Source of the DNA: Planococcus shenhongbingii
GTDB taxonomy: Bacteria; Bacillota; Bacilli; Bacillales_A; Planococcaceae
Reading direction: 5' to 3'
Assembly: GCF_030413635.1 (NCBI RefSeq)
Contig: NZ_CP129235.1
Location: 2,480,001-2,544,000, forward strand
Length of the DNA: 64,000 bases
Both the position numbers and the translations under genes were made by a program. This document shows positions 35,170 through 45,929 of the stretch, piece by piece (the stretch's first letter is position 1; every line of letters begins with the position of its first letter). Below the pieces are notes generated by a model. It made no database searches. It had not been told where the DNA came from and was given only the letters and a program-made list of their open reading frames with translations.

Positions 35170-36402
35170 TTAAAGTAAATTCATTTTTTTTAAAGCTTCA
35201 ACTGAGTTCAAGACCGCGATTTTCACATGTTCATAGGTTAATCCGCCTTGGACAAAAGCCGTATAGGGTGGACGGATCGGGCCATCCGCTGTCAATTCAA
35301 TACTTGATCCTTGGACAAATGTTCCAGCAGCCATAATGACATCATCTTCATATCCTGGCATATAAGCAGGTTCCGGTTTGAATTGCGCATTGACTGGAGA
35401 GCTCGCTTGAATGGTCTGACAGAACGCAATCATTTGTTCAGCGGTTTTAAAGGACACAGACTGGATTAAATCGGTCCGCTTATCTGCATAATGAGGCGTC
35501 GTTTCCATTCCGGCCGATTCAAGCAAGGCCGAAGTGAAAATCGCTCCTTTCAATGCTTGAGATACAATATGGGGAGCCATAAAAAATCCTTGGTACATAT
35601 CCGGCAGTGCGTTCAACGATGCCCCCGCCTCACCTCCTATACCCGGAGAAGTCATGCGGTAACCGCATTTTTCCACTAAATCTTTTTTCCCCGCGATATA
35701 CCCGCCGATTTTCGCCATGCCGCCGCCAGGATTTTTAATCAGCGAGCCGGCAATCAAATCGGCTCCAGCTTCAATCGGTTCACGTTCTTCCACAAATTCC
35801 CCGTAGCAATTATCAACAAAAATAACGGCATCGGGCTTTAACGTACGAATCCGTCTAACCATTTCTTCAATTTCATCTACGGTGAATGATGGCCGTGTAT
35901 CGTACCCGCGGGACCGCTGGATTGCAATGACTTTCGTTTTTGCATGAACCGTTTCCTCAATAGCCTGCCAATCGATTTGATGAGCCGCTGTTAAAGGCAC
36001 ATGCTGGTAGCTGATGCCGAAGTCTTTCAGTGAACCGGTATCTTTTTCTCCACCGGATACAATGGATTCCAAAGTGTCATATGGCTTTCCGGTAATATAT
36101 AATAATTCATCCCCCGGCCGCAAAACACCAAATAAGGAAATCGTGATGGCATGTGTTCCGGAAATGATCTGCGGCCGTACAAGAGCCGCTTCCGCTTTAA
36201 AAACTTCTGCATAAACCCGCTCCAGTGTATCTCGCCCTTCATCGTCATAGCCATAGCCCGTCGACGGATTGAAATGGTGGTCACTGACTTTTTGGCTATG
36301 AAAGGCGTTCAGCACTTTCTGCTGGTTGAAAAATGCGATGTCATCGGCATTCCGCAATTCGTTTTGTATAATGTCTTCAATTTGTCTAATCATAGTTTGC
36401 AT
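35170..36402 (-). CDS. ynbB: PLP-dependent enzyme YnbB (methionine gamma-lyase/cystathionine beta-lyase family)
   Basis: The protein has 410 residues from ATG36402 (GGAG six bases upstream); ATG36414 adds four residues and is also possible. A PLP fold type I enzyme: VFVDNCYGEFVE holds the PLP-contact Asp and AGSLIKNPGGGMAKIGGYIAG contains the Schiff-base Lys. It has historically been called an aluminium resistance protein and probably acts on sulfur amino acids. It follows the order seen in B. subtilis (ynbB-glnR-glnA). Confidence 0.93.
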   Translation of the reverse strand: MQTMIRQIEDIIQNELRNADDIAFFNQQKVLNAFHSQKVSDHHFNPSTGYGYDDEGRDTLERVYAEVFKAEAALVRPQIISGTHAITISLFGVLRPGDELLYITGKPYDTLESIVSGGEKDTGSLKDFGISYQHVPLTAAHQIDWQAIEETVHAKTKVIAIQRSRGYDTRPSFTVDEIEEMVRRIRTLKPDAVIFVDNCYGEFVEEREPIEAGADLIAGSLIKNPGGGMAKIGGYIAGKKDLVEKCGYRMTSPGIGGEAGASLNALPDMYQGFFMAPHIVSQALKGAIFTSALLESAGMETTPHYADKRTDLIQSVSFKTAEQMIAFCQTIQASSPVNAQFKPEPAYMPGYEDDVIMAAGTFVQGSSIELTADGPIRPPYTAFVQGGLTYEHVKIAVLNSVEALKKMNLL

Positions 36403-36512
36403 GGTATTCTCCATTCTAATTTACTCACTTACTTATTATGCAATTAAACTTGAAATTGCGTCAAATTCTGCTAAAATTCATACAGTTGAAGAAATTAGGA
36501 GAGTGCTGAAAA

Positions 36513-37121
36513 ATGGCGTGGGAGGTTTTAAGTTCTATCGGAACCATCGCTTTTGCGGTATCTGGCGCAATTATAGCAATGGAAGAAGAATATGATATTT
36601 TCGGAGTTTATTTGCTCGGAATCGTGACAGCTTTCGGGGGAGGAGCTGTCCGTAATATATTAATCGGGGTGCCCGTATCGGCTCTGTGGGAACAGGAATT
36701 GTTTTTTCAATTAGCACTTGCTTCAATCACACTAGCATTTTTATTTCCCAATAAGCTGTTAGGCCCTTGGAACCGTTGGGGCCACTTTTTCGATGCGGTC
36801 GGCTTGTCTGCCTTTGCTATTCAAGGTGCGCTTTACGCCGTGGATCTTGCCTTGCCGGTTTACGCAGTAGTTGTGGCAGCCGTATTGACCGGTTCCGGTG
36901 GCGGCATAATCCGTGACTTGCTTGCCGGCCGGAAACCGCTCGTCTTACGGTCCGAAATATATGCGATTTGGGCAGCGATTGCCGGCATTCTTATCAGTTT
37001 CGATCTGGTTCGCTCAGATCTCCTCTTGTATATACTCTTCGTTTGCATTACCGTATTGCGCATTCTCTCCTATCTATATAAATGGAAATTGCCGACACGC
37101 CATATTCATTCAGCTTCATAA
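36513..37121 (+). CDS. TRIC-type trimeric intracellular cation channel family protein
   Basis: The protein has 202 residues with six to seven membrane helices. Two internal repeats each carry a glycine-rich turn, FGGGAVRNILIG near 45 and GSGGGIIRDLLAGRKP near 130, the hallmark of bacterial TRIC (YvgT/UPF0126) proteins, which form trimeric cation channels. AGGAGAG precedes ATG36513. Divergent from ynbB. Confidence 0.93.
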   Translation: MAWEVLSSIGTIAFAVSGAIIAMEEEYDIFGVYLLGIVTAFGGGAVRNILIGVPVSALWEQELFFQLALASITLAFLFPNKLLGPWNRWGHFFDAVGLSAFAIQGALYAVDLALPVYAVVVAAVLTGSGGGIIRDLLAGRKPLVLRSEIYAIWAAIAGILISFDLVRSDLLLYILFVCITVLRILSYLYKWKLPTRHIHSAS

Positions 37122-37124
37122 CTT

Positions 37125-37163
37125 AAAAAAGGCCGGTCAACTTTGAAAGTTGACCAGCCTTTT
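37125..37163. terminator. Bidirectional terminator between the TRIC gene and the rhodanese gene
   Basis: AAAGGCCGGTCAACTT pairs with AAGTTGACCAGCCTTT, between convergent genes. Confidence 0.85.
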
Positions 37164-37166
37164 CAA

Positions 37167-37466
37167 TTAGGCGATGGTTTCGCCGTTCCAATTCATCATT
37201 CCGCCTTCGACATTGACTGTTGCCATGCCGTTCGCTTCCAAAAAGTCGCAAGCCATCGCACTGCGCCCTCCTGCTTTGCAAATCACATGGACGGGTTCTG
37301 CGCTTTCCAATTCCGCGATGCGCTCCGGCAATTGGCCAAGCGGAATATGTTTGGCGCCTGGCACCATGCCATATGCCACTTCTTCATATTCACGGACATC
37401 GATCAACTGAATCTCTTGTCCGGTTTCTACTATTTCAAGCAAATCGTCGGTTGTAATGGACTTCAT
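37167..37466 (-). CDS. Single-domain rhodanese-like sulfurtransferase
   Basis: The protein has 99 residues, one rhodanese domain. The active-site Cys is C63 in CKAGGRSA; LIDVREYEEVAYGMVPGAKHIPL is the CH2A-like region. It transfers sulfane sulfur in the cytosol. It ends at a shared terminator. Confidence 0.93.
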   Translation of the reverse strand: MKSITTDDLLEIVETGQEIQLIDVREYEEVAYGMVPGAKHIPLGQLPERIAELESAEPVHVICKAGGRSAMACDFLEANGMATVNVEGGMMNWNGETIA

Positions 37467-37534
37467 GGTTAATTGCCTCCTGCTTTAAATGGCTTTCAAT
37501 TGAAAATATTATACGGCAAAAGACGTGATGTCAA

Positions 37535-37568
37535 ATAAAAAAACCAACAGGAGCAAGCTCCTGCTGGC
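37535..37568 (-). terminator. hfq terminator
   Basis: CCAACAGGAGC (37544-37554) pairs with GCTCCTGCTGG (37557-37567), with a long U-run on the minus strand (37535-37543), eight bases after the hfq stop. Confidence 0.85.
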
Positions 37569-37575
37569 AATGCAA

Positions 37576-37800
37576 TTATTCCTGGTGTTCAATTGGTACC
37601 GACTTGGCAGGCGAGAAAGTGGAGATTGCATGCTTGTAGATCAATTGCTGTTTGCCGTCTGTTTCAACCAGCACCGTAAAGTTATCATAAGATTTAATGG
37701 TCCCTTTCAATTGGAAACCATTCAGTAAAAAGACCGTAACAAAAATATTATTTTTACGCAGCTGATTCAAATAAACGTCTTGAATATTTACTGGCTTCAT
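37576..37800 (-). CDS. hfq: RNA chaperone Hfq
   Basis: The protein has 74 residues from ATG37800 (GAGGGGG upstream; an ATG at 37815 overlaps it). Sm-like fold: Sm1 with [21 protein letters not shown] and Sm2 with YKHAIST, where the YKHA motif lines the RNA-binding pore. It follows miaA by 25 bp, the common bacterial order. Confidence 0.96.
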   Translation of the reverse strand: MKPVNIQDVYLNQLRKNNIFVTVFLLNGFQLKGTIKSYDNFTVLVETDGKQQLIYKHAISTFSPAKSVPIEHQE

Positions 37801-37825
37801 GAATATCCCCCTCATTACCTCTAGT

Positions 37826-38767
37826 CTAAATTTGTTCTTCTATAATCCCAATTCGACGCTGCCGGTTTTTTTCCTGCATAAACGCTTCTATTTTCTGAAT
37901 GTTTTTTTCCAGATCAGCTAATGCATCAATCCAGAAAATTGGCAGCTTATTTCTGAAATAAGTAAATTGGCGTTTGGCATACTTCCGGGAATTTTGCTTG
38001 AGCAGACTGATTGCTTCTGCCCATTCCAATTCCCCGTCCAGATAAGCGTAAATTTCTCTATAGCCGATCGCCTGAATCGACTGTACATCCCGGATTCCCC
38101 GCTTCCGAAGCTGTTGGACTTCGTCCAGCAAGCCCCGTGCCACCATATCGTCGACACGCCGGTTGATGCGGTCATAAAGGATTTCCCGCTGCATATCAAG
38201 TCCGATGATCACTTCATTGTACATTGGCGACAGCGCTAACTTCCGGTCGGTTTTTTCATGGCCGCTTTTGATGATTTCAATCGCCCGGATGACCCGGCGC
38301 GTATTGTTCGGATGAATATCCGCTTCCGGATCGAGTGCCATCAGCTTTTCATGCATATGGAGCGGACCGCATTCTTCCAGTTCTGCATGCAACTCCGCAC
38401 GCAACTGTTCATCTACTTGCTCTTCTGTAAAGCGGTAGTCGAATAAAACAGCCTGCACATACAATCCGGAACCTCCTACAATGATCGGCAATTTGCCGCG
38501 GGAGCTGATTTCTGCGATTTTTTCCCGCACCAGTGTCTGGTACTCCGCAACCGAGAACGGCTCTTCCGGTTCTTTAATATCTAAAAGATGATGAGGAATA
38601 CCCCGCATTTCCGCCGGCTCGATTTTTGCCGTACCAATCGACATTTCCTTGTAAACCTGCATCGAATCCCCGTTGATGATTTCACCGTCCAACCGCGAAG
38701 CGAGCTCCAGGCTTAAAGCCGTTTTTCCTGAAGCAGTCGGGCCAACGATGGCTAATACGTCAATCAT
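37826..38767 (-). CDS. miaA: tRNA dimethylallyltransferase
   Basis: The protein has 313 residues. It adds a dimethylallyl group to A37 of tRNAs reading UNN codons. The P-loop is GPTASGKT near 9, followed by [17 protein letters not shown] and [13 protein letters not shown]. The product is the substrate of MiaB encoded at 46826. It overlaps the upstream hydrolase gene by eight bases. Confidence 0.96.
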   Translation of the reverse strand: MIDVLAIVGPTASGKTALSLELASRLDGEIINGDSMQVYKEMSIGTAKIEPAEMRGIPHHLLDIKEPEEPFSVAEYQTLVREKIAEISSRGKLPIIVGGSGLYVQAVLFDYRFTEEQVDEQLRAELHAELEECGPLHMHEKLMALDPEADIHPNNTRRVIRAIEIIKSGHEKTDRKLALSPMYNEVIIGLDMQREILYDRINRRVDDMVARGLLDEVQQLRKRGIRDVQSIQAIGYREIYAYLDGELEWAEAISLLKQNSRKYAKRQFTYFRNKLPIFWIDALADLEKNIQKIEAFMQEKNRQRRIGIIEEQI

Positions 38768-39680
38768 ATGCTAACATCCATTCTAAAATTGTTTCAAAAT
38801 GCTGATCCTTATCAATTTCATGGAGCAGCTCGTGGCGTGCACCTTCTGCCAGATAGACTTTTATATCAGTCATTCCCGCATCTTCATACTGCTTGGCAGC
38901 TTTAAAAATCCCTTGGCCATTGCCTCCTACCGGATCATTTGAACCGCTGATCAATAGCACAGGCAAATCCTTGCGAATTTTTGCCACTTCCCCTTTTTTA
39001 TGGATCAAGTCCAGTCCGGTGAACAAGTCTACGTAAAACTGGTTAGTGGTCGGAAAGCCGCACATGGGATCCGCTTCATACTTCGCCACTTCAGAAACAT
39101 CCCGGCTTAGCCAGGCAAAGGCAGATTTCTCACCTTTAAACTGTTTCATAAAACTGCCGAATGTCAATTTACCCAGCAACGCACTTGGCTCGCTTTTGCC
39201 TTTTTTCTTTGAAGCCATCAACGCCATCACAAGACCCGCCTTGCCGGCAGCCCCTGGGTTGCCGCCGCTTCCGGACAATACGACGCGGCTGATGCTGTCA
39301 CCGTATAATTGCATATAGCGCCTCGCAACAAATGATCCCATGCTATGGCCGAATAAAATCAACGGCAATTTGCCGATCTTACTTTGTACCACTCCAATAA
39401 CTTCATGAACATCATCAACTACCCGATCAAAGCCCTTATCTTCTCCAAAAAAACCTTGCGTGCCATTGCGCTCCGCTGTTTTGCCATGGCCTCGCTGGTC
39501 ATGCCCGGATACCGCAAAACCGTTAGAAGCCAAAAAGCGTGAAAATTCTTCGTACCGGGCAATATGCTCCGCCATGCCATGGATGATATGCACATGGGCA
39601 ATTGGCGCTTTCGGTTCATAGAGTTCGCAATATACTTCATGTCCGTCCGAAGCCCGGATGAAATCCTTCACTCTGTTCAA
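38760..39680 (-). CDS. Alpha/beta hydrolase, monoacylglycerol-lipase-like
   Basis: The protein has 306 residues. The nucleophile elbow is GHSMGS near 111, the oxyanion region [14 protein letters not shown] near 34, and the catalytic acid and His lie in [10 protein letters not shown] and [10 protein letters not shown]. No signal peptide. This matches the PldB/monoacylglycerol lipase group (HGxxEH type). It lies between glpD and miaA with four- and eight-base overlaps, so it may help recycle glycerolipids together with GlpD; that link is inference. Confidence 0.9.
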   Translation of the reverse strand: MNRVKDFIRASDGHEVYCELYEPKAPIAHVHIIHGMAEHIARYEEFSRFLASNGFAVSGHDQRGHGKTAERNGTQGFFGEDKGFDRVVDDVHEVIGVVQSKIGKLPLILFGHSMGSFVARRYMQLYGDSISRVVLSGSGGNPGAAGKAGLVMALMASKKKGKSEPSALLGKLTFGSFMKQFKGEKSAFAWLSRDVSEVAKYEADPMCGFPTTNQFYVDLFTGLDLIHKKGEVAKIRKDLPVLLISGSNDPVGGNGQGIFKAAKQYEDAGMTDIKVYLAEGARHELLHEIDKDQHFETILEWMLAYD

Positions 39681-41338
39681 TAGAGCACCCTCTTTCCGAA
39701 TCTAGAAGCTTTATCTAATTCCTTCAGCAACTCGCTGCGATACTCATTTTGCTGTGATTCGCTATAAACCAATATGCGGCTCATATAGTGAAGCACCGCT
39801 TCCTGGTACCGCACTACGTCATCGATATGGAAATACAAATCCCCGGTTCTTCTGATAAAGAAATCGGCCGGCGTCAAAGCCATCTCTTCTTCAACCGCAT
39901 AGTCAATCACGGCAGCCAATGTTTTAGGGATGCCTTCCTGGATCTCATCCGGAAGCTTCTGAAAATGGCTAAATACCCGGTAAGCGTTGGTGCCAAAAAA
40001 CTGGGCGAACATTCTTCCTTGCTCGAGCGTCAAGCCGTATTGCTCAGACGCCTTCGCCGCTTGCTGAACAAATTTCGCGAAATTTTCGGAGCCTCCGAAA
40101 TCACCGCCAGACAAAGGCAGACTTTTCGTAACGCTTTTGCCATATTTCTTGCCTGTTTCTTTTTTCAAGCGCTTCGCTACTAGGTCGACAATCGTCTCAG
40201 CCATGATCCGGTAGCCGGTAAGTTTGCCTCCCGCAATCGACACCAAACCATTTTCCGATTCCCAAATTTCATCTTTGCGCGATATTTCTGAAGGGTCTTT
40301 TCCTTCTTCCAAAATAAGAGGCCGAAGCCCTGCCCATGTCGACTCAATATCTTCGGGAGACAAGTTAACACTTGGAAACATCGATTCCACTGCATGAATC
40401 AAATAATTTACATCTTCTTTTGTCGCTGAAGGCTCACTTGGATCTTCTTCATAAAAGGTATCGGTTGTGCCGATATAGGTTTTGGTATCCCGAGGAATCG
40501 CAAATATCATCCGCTGATCCCGCGCATCAAAATAAACAGCTTGACGAAGAGGGAATTTGCTTTGATCCACCACAATGTGAACGCCTTTGGTCAAGCGCAG
40601 CTGCTTTTCCTTGTCGTCAGAATCGAAGCTTCTTACTTCATCTACCCAAGGGCCCGTGGCATTGACCACTTTTTTTCCTTGGATCCGGATTGTTTTGCCT
40701 GACACCATATCGACGGCCTGAACGCCTGAAACTTTTCCTTCGTGATAAAGAAAGCCTGAAGCCTGGACGTAGTTGATGCACACTGCTCCCAGCTCCGCCG
40801 CTTTTTTCAACACCTCAAGCGTCAGCCGCGCATCATCGGTGCGGTACTCAACATAAGAGCCGCCTCCTCTTAAGCCTTCCTTTTTAACCAAAGGCTCTCT
40901 TTGGAGAACTTCTGCTGCTGAAAGCATGACGCGGCGTTCGTTTTTTTTAACGCCTGCCAAAAAATCGTAAAACCGCAGTCCGAGGGAAGTCGTCAACGGA
41001 CCGAACGTGCCTCCTTTATGAAACGGCAGCAACATGTGCTGAGGTTCAGTTACATGTACAGCATTTTCATAAACGATTTCGCGTTCCTTGCCAACTTCGG
41101 CAACCATTTTCACTTCAAACTGCTTCAAATAACGTAAACCGCCGTGGACGAGTTTCGTCGATCGGCTCGAAGTGCCAGCAGCGAAATCCTGCATTTCGAT
41201 CAATGCCACAGACATGCCGCGTGAAACCGCATCAAGTGCGATCCCTGCTCCCGTAATGCCGCCTCCTATCACAACCAAATCGAAACTCCAGGCTGATAAT
41301 AAGCTCGTTTGCATCGCCCGCTGTTTTGCTGAAAACAT
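39677..41338 (-). CDS. glpD: Aerobic glycerol-3-phosphate dehydrogenase
   Basis: The protein has 553 residues from ATG41338 (AAGGGGGAAG upstream; a longer frame to 41386 lacks a ribosome site). It oxidises glycerol 3-phosphate to DHAP with FAD at the membrane. FAD-binding [13 protein letters not shown] near 26, [15 protein letters not shown] near 63 and the C-terminal DUF/Glp_C domain are all present. No glpF/glpK are next to it. It overlaps the hydrolase by four bases. Confidence 0.96.
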   Translation of the reverse strand: MFSAKQRAMQTSLLSAWSFDLVVIGGGITGAGIALDAVSRGMSVALIEMQDFAAGTSSRSTKLVHGGLRYLKQFEVKMVAEVGKEREIVYENAVHVTEPQHMLLPFHKGGTFGPLTTSLGLRFYDFLAGVKKNERRVMLSAAEVLQREPLVKKEGLRGGGSYVEYRTDDARLTLEVLKKAAELGAVCINYVQASGFLYHEGKVSGVQAVDMVSGKTIRIQGKKVVNATGPWVDEVRSFDSDDKEKQLRLTKGVHIVVDQSKFPLRQAVYFDARDQRMIFAIPRDTKTYIGTTDTFYEEDPSEPSATKEDVNYLIHAVESMFPSVNLSPEDIESTWAGLRPLILEEGKDPSEISRKDEIWESENGLVSIAGGKLTGYRIMAETIVDLVAKRLKKETGKKYGKSVTKSLPLSGGDFGGSENFAKFVQQAAKASEQYGLTLEQGRMFAQFFGTNAYRVFSHFQKLPDEIQEGIPKTLAAVIDYAVEEEMALTPADFFIRRTGDLYFHIDDVVRYQEAVLHYMSRILVYSESQQNEYRSELLKELDKASRFGKRVLY

Positions 41339-41404
41339 TGCGCTTCCCCCTTTTTGCAGATAAAAAATCCACTTTTGCTCCCTCACGCTTATCTTTTTCC
41401 CTTG

Positions 41405-43267
41405 TTACATCACGCGCTTAAACATTTTCTCTACATCATAAGTTTTAAAATGAATGATGACCGGGCGTCCATGAGGACAGGTAAACGGCTGTTCCGCTTG
41501 TTTTAAATCTGCCAATAAACGTTCCATTTCATGTTTCTGCAAATAATGGTTTGCCTTAATGGAACGTTTGCAACTCATCATGATTGCTGCGTCTTCTCGC
41601 AGCTTTTTCACATCTATCTTGCGATCGTTCAGCACTTGTTCAATCAAGTCTTCGACTATTTCCTGTTCAAATCCTGCCGGGAACCAAGTGGGGTGCTCAC
41701 GTACGATGAACGACGTGTCTCCAAACTCTTCCAAGAAAACACCGCTTTCCGCCAATACACCGAGAGCGTCTTTTAAGCGCATGGCTTCGTCACGGCTGTA
41801 ATGGAAAGTCAGAGGCAATAAGAGCGCCTGACGTTCGCTGACATCGATTTCCCCAACTTTCTCCCGGAAGAATTCGTATTTGATACGTTCCTGTGCCGCA
41901 TGCTGATCAATCAAATAAAAACCGTCGGTGCTTTGTGCCACGATATAAGTGCCGTGAATCTGGCCTACTACTTCCAGCTCCGGAAATTGCGGACTATCAT
42001 CTTCCAGCGGTTCATTAATTGAAAAATTCACGGTTTCTTGCATTATTTCTTCTTTTATTGTCTCCTCGAACTGGCCGACGGACTGCGGTTCTTCTTTTAA
42101 AACCGGATGAATATTGCCACCGGCTATACTTGGATGATTTTCAAGTGCATGTAAAGATTCCGCAAAAGAACCAGCGGTTTGCTGTTCCACAGGTTCTTTC
42201 ACGGTATAGGAAGTTTTCCATATATCGAGCTGCCTGCTTGGCACTTGTTTTGGGGCTTTCGATTTTTCAATAATCGGCGCCCGCACAGCTGAGCTGATGG
42301 TCTGTCGGATCGTATCATGAATCAATTCCATCAATTCTTTTTCTTTGCTCAACCGGATTTGCTGCTTGGCCGGATGGACGTTTACATCCGTTAAATAAGG
42401 ATCGCCTTCAATATTCAGAATCGTAATGGGTTGCCGCTCAAGAGGCAGGAATGTGTGGTAGGCCCTATGCACGGTGTTAGCTATGGCATAATGCTTTACC
42501 CAGCGCCCATTGACAAATAATGATATATAGTTTTTATTGGCACGGGTCACTTCAGGAAGAGAAGTGAAACCCGATACTTTATAGTCATGCGACTCCGCTT
42601 CAAAAGGAATCATTTTCTTGGCAATGGAGACACCGTAGATGTCCGAAATGACACGCTTGATTTCTCCGCTGCCGGATGTCTGCAAAATCGTTTTGCCGTC
42701 ATGGACCAGTTTGAAAGATATGGACGGATAACTCAGCGCAAGCCGGTTCATTAAATCTATCGAATGGCCGAGCTCAGTCTGCAATGTTTTCAAATACTTC
42801 AGCCGTGCCGGGGTATTGAAGAACAATTGATCGATTTTGATATCAGTGCCTTTTCGCAGCGAACCCGCCCGGTGCTCAATCAAGCGCCCCCCTTCCAGTT
42901 GGACAAAAGTGCCGCTTTCCCCGTTTGAGGTGTGGAGCGTTACTTTGGAAACCGAAGCGATACTGGCAAGGGCTTCTCCGCGGAAACCGAGTGTCCGGAT
43001 CCGGAACAAATCGTGCTCGTTGGAAATCTTGCTTGTCGCATGGCGCGAAAATGACAATAACGCATCCTCCGTATCCATGCCGGCTCCATTATCGACAATT
43101 TGGATAGAGGTAAGACCAGCTTCAATCAGCAAAACTTCAATGGCAGTGCTTCCCGCATCAATGGCGTTTTCCACTAATTCTTTGACGACGGAAGTGGGAC
43201 GTTCGACCACTTCACCCGCAGCTATTTTATTGGATAACGGTTCATCCATCAATCGAATGACTCCCAT
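41405..43267 (-). CDS. mutL: DNA mismatch repair protein MutL
   Basis: The protein has 620 residues. N-terminal GHKL ATPase: ENAIDAGST, DNGAGM and RGEALASI. A linker of about 100 residues (residues 330-435) precedes the C-terminal dimerisation/endonuclease domain with DQHAAQERIKYE, SCKRSIKANHYL and CPHGRP, the metal-binding motifs of nicking MutL proteins. It starts four bases after mutS ends (overlapping ribosome site). Confidence 0.97.
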   Translation of the reverse strand: MGVIRLMDEPLSNKIAAGEVVERPTSVVKELVENAIDAGSTAIEVLLIEAGLTSIQIVDNGAGMDTEDALLSFSRHATSKISNEHDLFRIRTLGFRGEALASIASVSKVTLHTSNGESGTFVQLEGGRLIEHRAGSLRKGTDIKIDQLFFNTPARLKYLKTLQTELGHSIDLMNRLALSYPSISFKLVHDGKTILQTSGSGEIKRVISDIYGVSIAKKMIPFEAESHDYKVSGFTSLPEVTRANKNYISLFVNGRWVKHYAIANTVHRAYHTFLPLERQPITILNIEGDPYLTDVNVHPAKQQIRLSKEKELMELIHDTIRQTISSAVRAPIIEKSKAPKQVPSRQLDIWKTSYTVKEPVEQQTAGSFAESLHALENHPSIAGGNIHPVLKEEPQSVGQFEETIKEEIMQETVNFSINEPLEDDSPQFPELEVVGQIHGTYIVAQSTDGFYLIDQHAAQERIKYEFFREKVGEIDVSERQALLLPLTFHYSRDEAMRLKDALGVLAESGVFLEEFGDTSFIVREHPTWFPAGFEQEIVEDLIEQVLNDRKIDVKKLREDAAIMMSCKRSIKANHYLQKHEMERLLADLKQAEQPFTCPHGRPVIIHFKTYDVEKMFKRVM

Positions 43268-43271
43268 AACT

Positions 43272-45797
43272 TCACTCCTTTTTGCTTAACTTGACTTGCA
43301 GGTCGTTCAATAATTGCAGTGATTGCAGCGGCGTCATCGCTGCAATATTAATATCCGCGATTGCTTGCAATACTTCTTCGCCTTCAGTGTCCCGCTCATC
43401 AAAAAATGACAGTTGTTCCACTTGGCTGACGTGTTTTTTATTTTCAGCTTCAAAACTGGCAAGCAATTCACGCGCCCGTTCTAAAATCGGCTGCGGCAGC
43501 TCCGCAAGTTCAGCGACATGAATGCCATAGCTTTTATCAGCCGGCCCTTTCTTCACTTTATGCAAAAATACCACTTTTCCGGATTGCTCCATTGCCGCAA
43601 CATGGACGTTGCTCAATTTATCCAATGATTGGTCGAGTGCCGTCAATTCATGGTAATGCGTGGAAAACAAGGTATTGGCGCCGATATGTTCATGAATGTA
43701 CTCAATCATCGACTGAGCGAGTGCCATACCGTCGTAAGTTGATGTGCCTCTCCCGATTTCATCGAATAGCAGCAGACTGCGCTCAGTCGCATGCGTGATG
43801 GCGTACTGCGACTCAAGCATTTCCACCATAAATGTACTCTGGCCCGACACAAGATCATCAGCGGCGCCAATGCGCGTGAATATCTGGTCAACTATAGGCA
43901 AGTTTGCCGATTCTGCCGGTACATAGCTCCCGATTTGCGCCAGCACGATTGTCAAAGCGACTTGCCTCATATATGTACTTTTACCAGACATATTGGGCCC
44001 GGTGATCAACAGCATATTTTGGCTGTTCGTTAACACACAATCATTCGGTACGTAGAGCTGCTTATTGAGCATTTTTTCAACTACCGGATGGCGGCCTTCG
44101 ATAATTGATATTTCACGGGAATCGTTGAATGCCGGCTTAACAAAACGGTATTTCTCGGCGACATTGGCAAAACTCATAAATACATCCAGTTCACTGAGTG
44201 TGGACGCAAGCTGTTGGATTCGGCCGATATACTGTTTCACTTCTTCACGGATCTTAACGAATAATTCATATTCCAGATGCAGGCTTTCTTCTTCCGCAGT
44301 CAAAATCAGTGTTTCTTTTTCTTTCAGTTCCGGTGTAATGTAGCGTTCAGCATTGGCAAGCGTCTGTTTTCGCTCATAGCGGTCAAGATCGGCCAAGTGC
44401 ATGTTGGCTTTGGATATTTCAATGAAGTAGCCGAAAATGCGGTTATAGCCGATTTTCAATGACTTAATGCCAGTCTTCACACGTTCTTCCTGTTCCAGCT
44501 GAGCAATCCAGTCTTTGCCGTTGCGGGAAGCATAACGGTATTCATCCAACTTTTCGTGGAAGCCATCACGGATGACTCCGCCTTCTTTCGAAGACAGCGG
44601 CGGATTTTCACTGATTGCTTCCAGAAGCTCGCATACTTCCCCGCAGCGGTCGAGCTTATCGCTGAAATTAGCGAGGGTTCCGTGTCCGGAATTTGCCAGC
44701 TCCGCAATGATGGTCGGCACTTTTTCAAGTGAACTTCTGAGCTGTGCTAAATCACGTCCACTGGCGCTGCCAAAAGCGATGCGGCCGCTCAAGCGTTCCA
44801 AATCATAAACTTCTTTTAATAATTCCTGCAACTCTACCCGGACAAAATACTGCTCGATCAGCACTTCAACCAGTTGCTGCCGCTTTTCAATCAGATGGCG
44901 ATTCGCCAGCGGCTGATGCAGCCACTGCTTCAGTTTGCGGCTGCCCATTGCGGTCACCGTTTCATCGAGCAGCCAAAGAAGCGTGCCTTTGGTTTCGCCT
45001 CCTCGAATCGACTGCAGCAATTCCAAATTGCGCTTTGAATGGAAATCAATCGACAGCAATTGACCATTTTCATTAAAAACGAACGGCTGTATATGTTCGA
45101 GTGATTGCTTTTGAGTCCGTGAAATATAAGTTAACAGTCGCTGAATGCTTAGCTTCAAATCTTCCGGACAAGTGGACAACAGCCGCTCATCTGCATTGTA
45201 TATGAAGTCCATCGGTTCAATTGACAGTACCAAGTCCTGGGAATCTTCGTTCAGCAATAAAAATAATTGCTCGGAAACCACCAGCTCTTTGATATTTAAT
45301 GACTGCAGTTCCTGAAGCAGCGCTTTTTCTGTTCCTGCTATGTACATGGCGCTAGCTTCCCCTGTGCTGATGTCGACGTATGACAAAGCAAAGCCATCCG
45401 CAAGCTGTTCAGCGGCTGCCAAAAACATATTCGATTTAGAATCGATGCTTTTGCCTTCGGTATGGGTGCCTGGAGTGATCAGCCGAACCACTTCGCGTTT
45501 GACCATCCCTTTTGTGGTTTTAGGATCTTCCACTTGCTCGCAAAGCGCCACTTTATGGCCTTTGGAGATCAACTGATCGATATAGTTCTGCGCCGCATGA
45601 TGAGGGACCCCACACATTGGAATGCGGTCATCACCGGTGCCTCCTCGGCTTGTTAATGTAATTTCAAGGATTTGGGATGCTTGTAACGCATCGTCATAAA
45701 ACATTTCATAAAAATCGCCCAGACGGAAAAATAAGAAGGCGTCCTGGTAATCGGATTTTACTTGCATATATTGTTGCATCATTGGTGTAGGTGCCAT
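43272..45797 (-). CDS. mutS: DNA mismatch repair protein MutS
   Basis: The protein has 841 residues. It recognises mismatches; the N-terminal FYEMF motif near residue 28 is the mismatch-intercalating Phe-x-Glu. Walker A is GPNMSGKST near 605, Walker B and the signature are LLFDEIGRGTSTYDG, and the HTH ends the core. Downstream of it mutL is translationally linked. In B. subtilis cotE would precede it; here repeats do. Confidence 0.97.
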   Translation of the reverse strand: MAPTPMMQQYMQVKSDYQDAFLFFRLGDFYEMFYDDALQASQILEITLTSRGGTGDDRIPMCGVPHHAAQNYIDQLISKGHKVALCEQVEDPKTTKGMVKREVVRLITPGTHTEGKSIDSKSNMFLAAAEQLADGFALSYVDISTGEASAMYIAGTEKALLQELQSLNIKELVVSEQLFLLLNEDSQDLVLSIEPMDFIYNADERLLSTCPEDLKLSIQRLLTYISRTQKQSLEHIQPFVFNENGQLLSIDFHSKRNLELLQSIRGGETKGTLLWLLDETVTAMGSRKLKQWLHQPLANRHLIEKRQQLVEVLIEQYFVRVELQELLKEVYDLERLSGRIAFGSASGRDLAQLRSSLEKVPTIIAELANSGHGTLANFSDKLDRCGEVCELLEAISENPPLSSKEGGVIRDGFHEKLDEYRYASRNGKDWIAQLEQEERVKTGIKSLKIGYNRIFGYFIEISKANMHLADLDRYERKQTLANAERYITPELKEKETLILTAEEESLHLEYELFVKIREEVKQYIGRIQQLASTLSELDVFMSFANVAEKYRFVKPAFNDSREISIIEGRHPVVEKMLNKQLYVPNDCVLTNSQNMLLITGPNMSGKSTYMRQVALTIVLAQIGSYVPAESANLPIVDQIFTRIGAADDLVSGQSTFMVEMLESQYAITHATERSLLLFDEIGRGTSTYDGMALAQSMIEYIHEHIGANTLFSTHYHELTALDQSLDKLSNVHVAAMEQSGKVVFLHKVKKGPADKSYGIHVAELAELPQPILERARELLASFEAENKKHVSQVEQLSFFDERDTEGEEVLQAIADINIAAMTPLQSLQLLNDLQVKLSKKE

Positions 45798-45864
45798 TTT
45801 TTTACCTCTTTCACAAACTTTTCGTTGTCATTCCATTATAACAAAAACAAAGGGAGAAAAGAAA

Positions 45865-45894
45865 AAACTGAAAGAGCCGGAGCCCTTTCAGTTT
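45865..45894 (-). terminator. Terminator between the repeat cluster and mutS
   Basis: AAACTGAAAG pairs with CTTTCAGTTT, with U-run on the minus strand. It probably ends the miaB-ymcA transcript after it has passed through the repeats, and it insulates mutS. Confidence 0.75.
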
Positions 45895-45929
45895 AATTTC
45901 ATTATTTCTTAATTTCTTAGCGGTCAAAG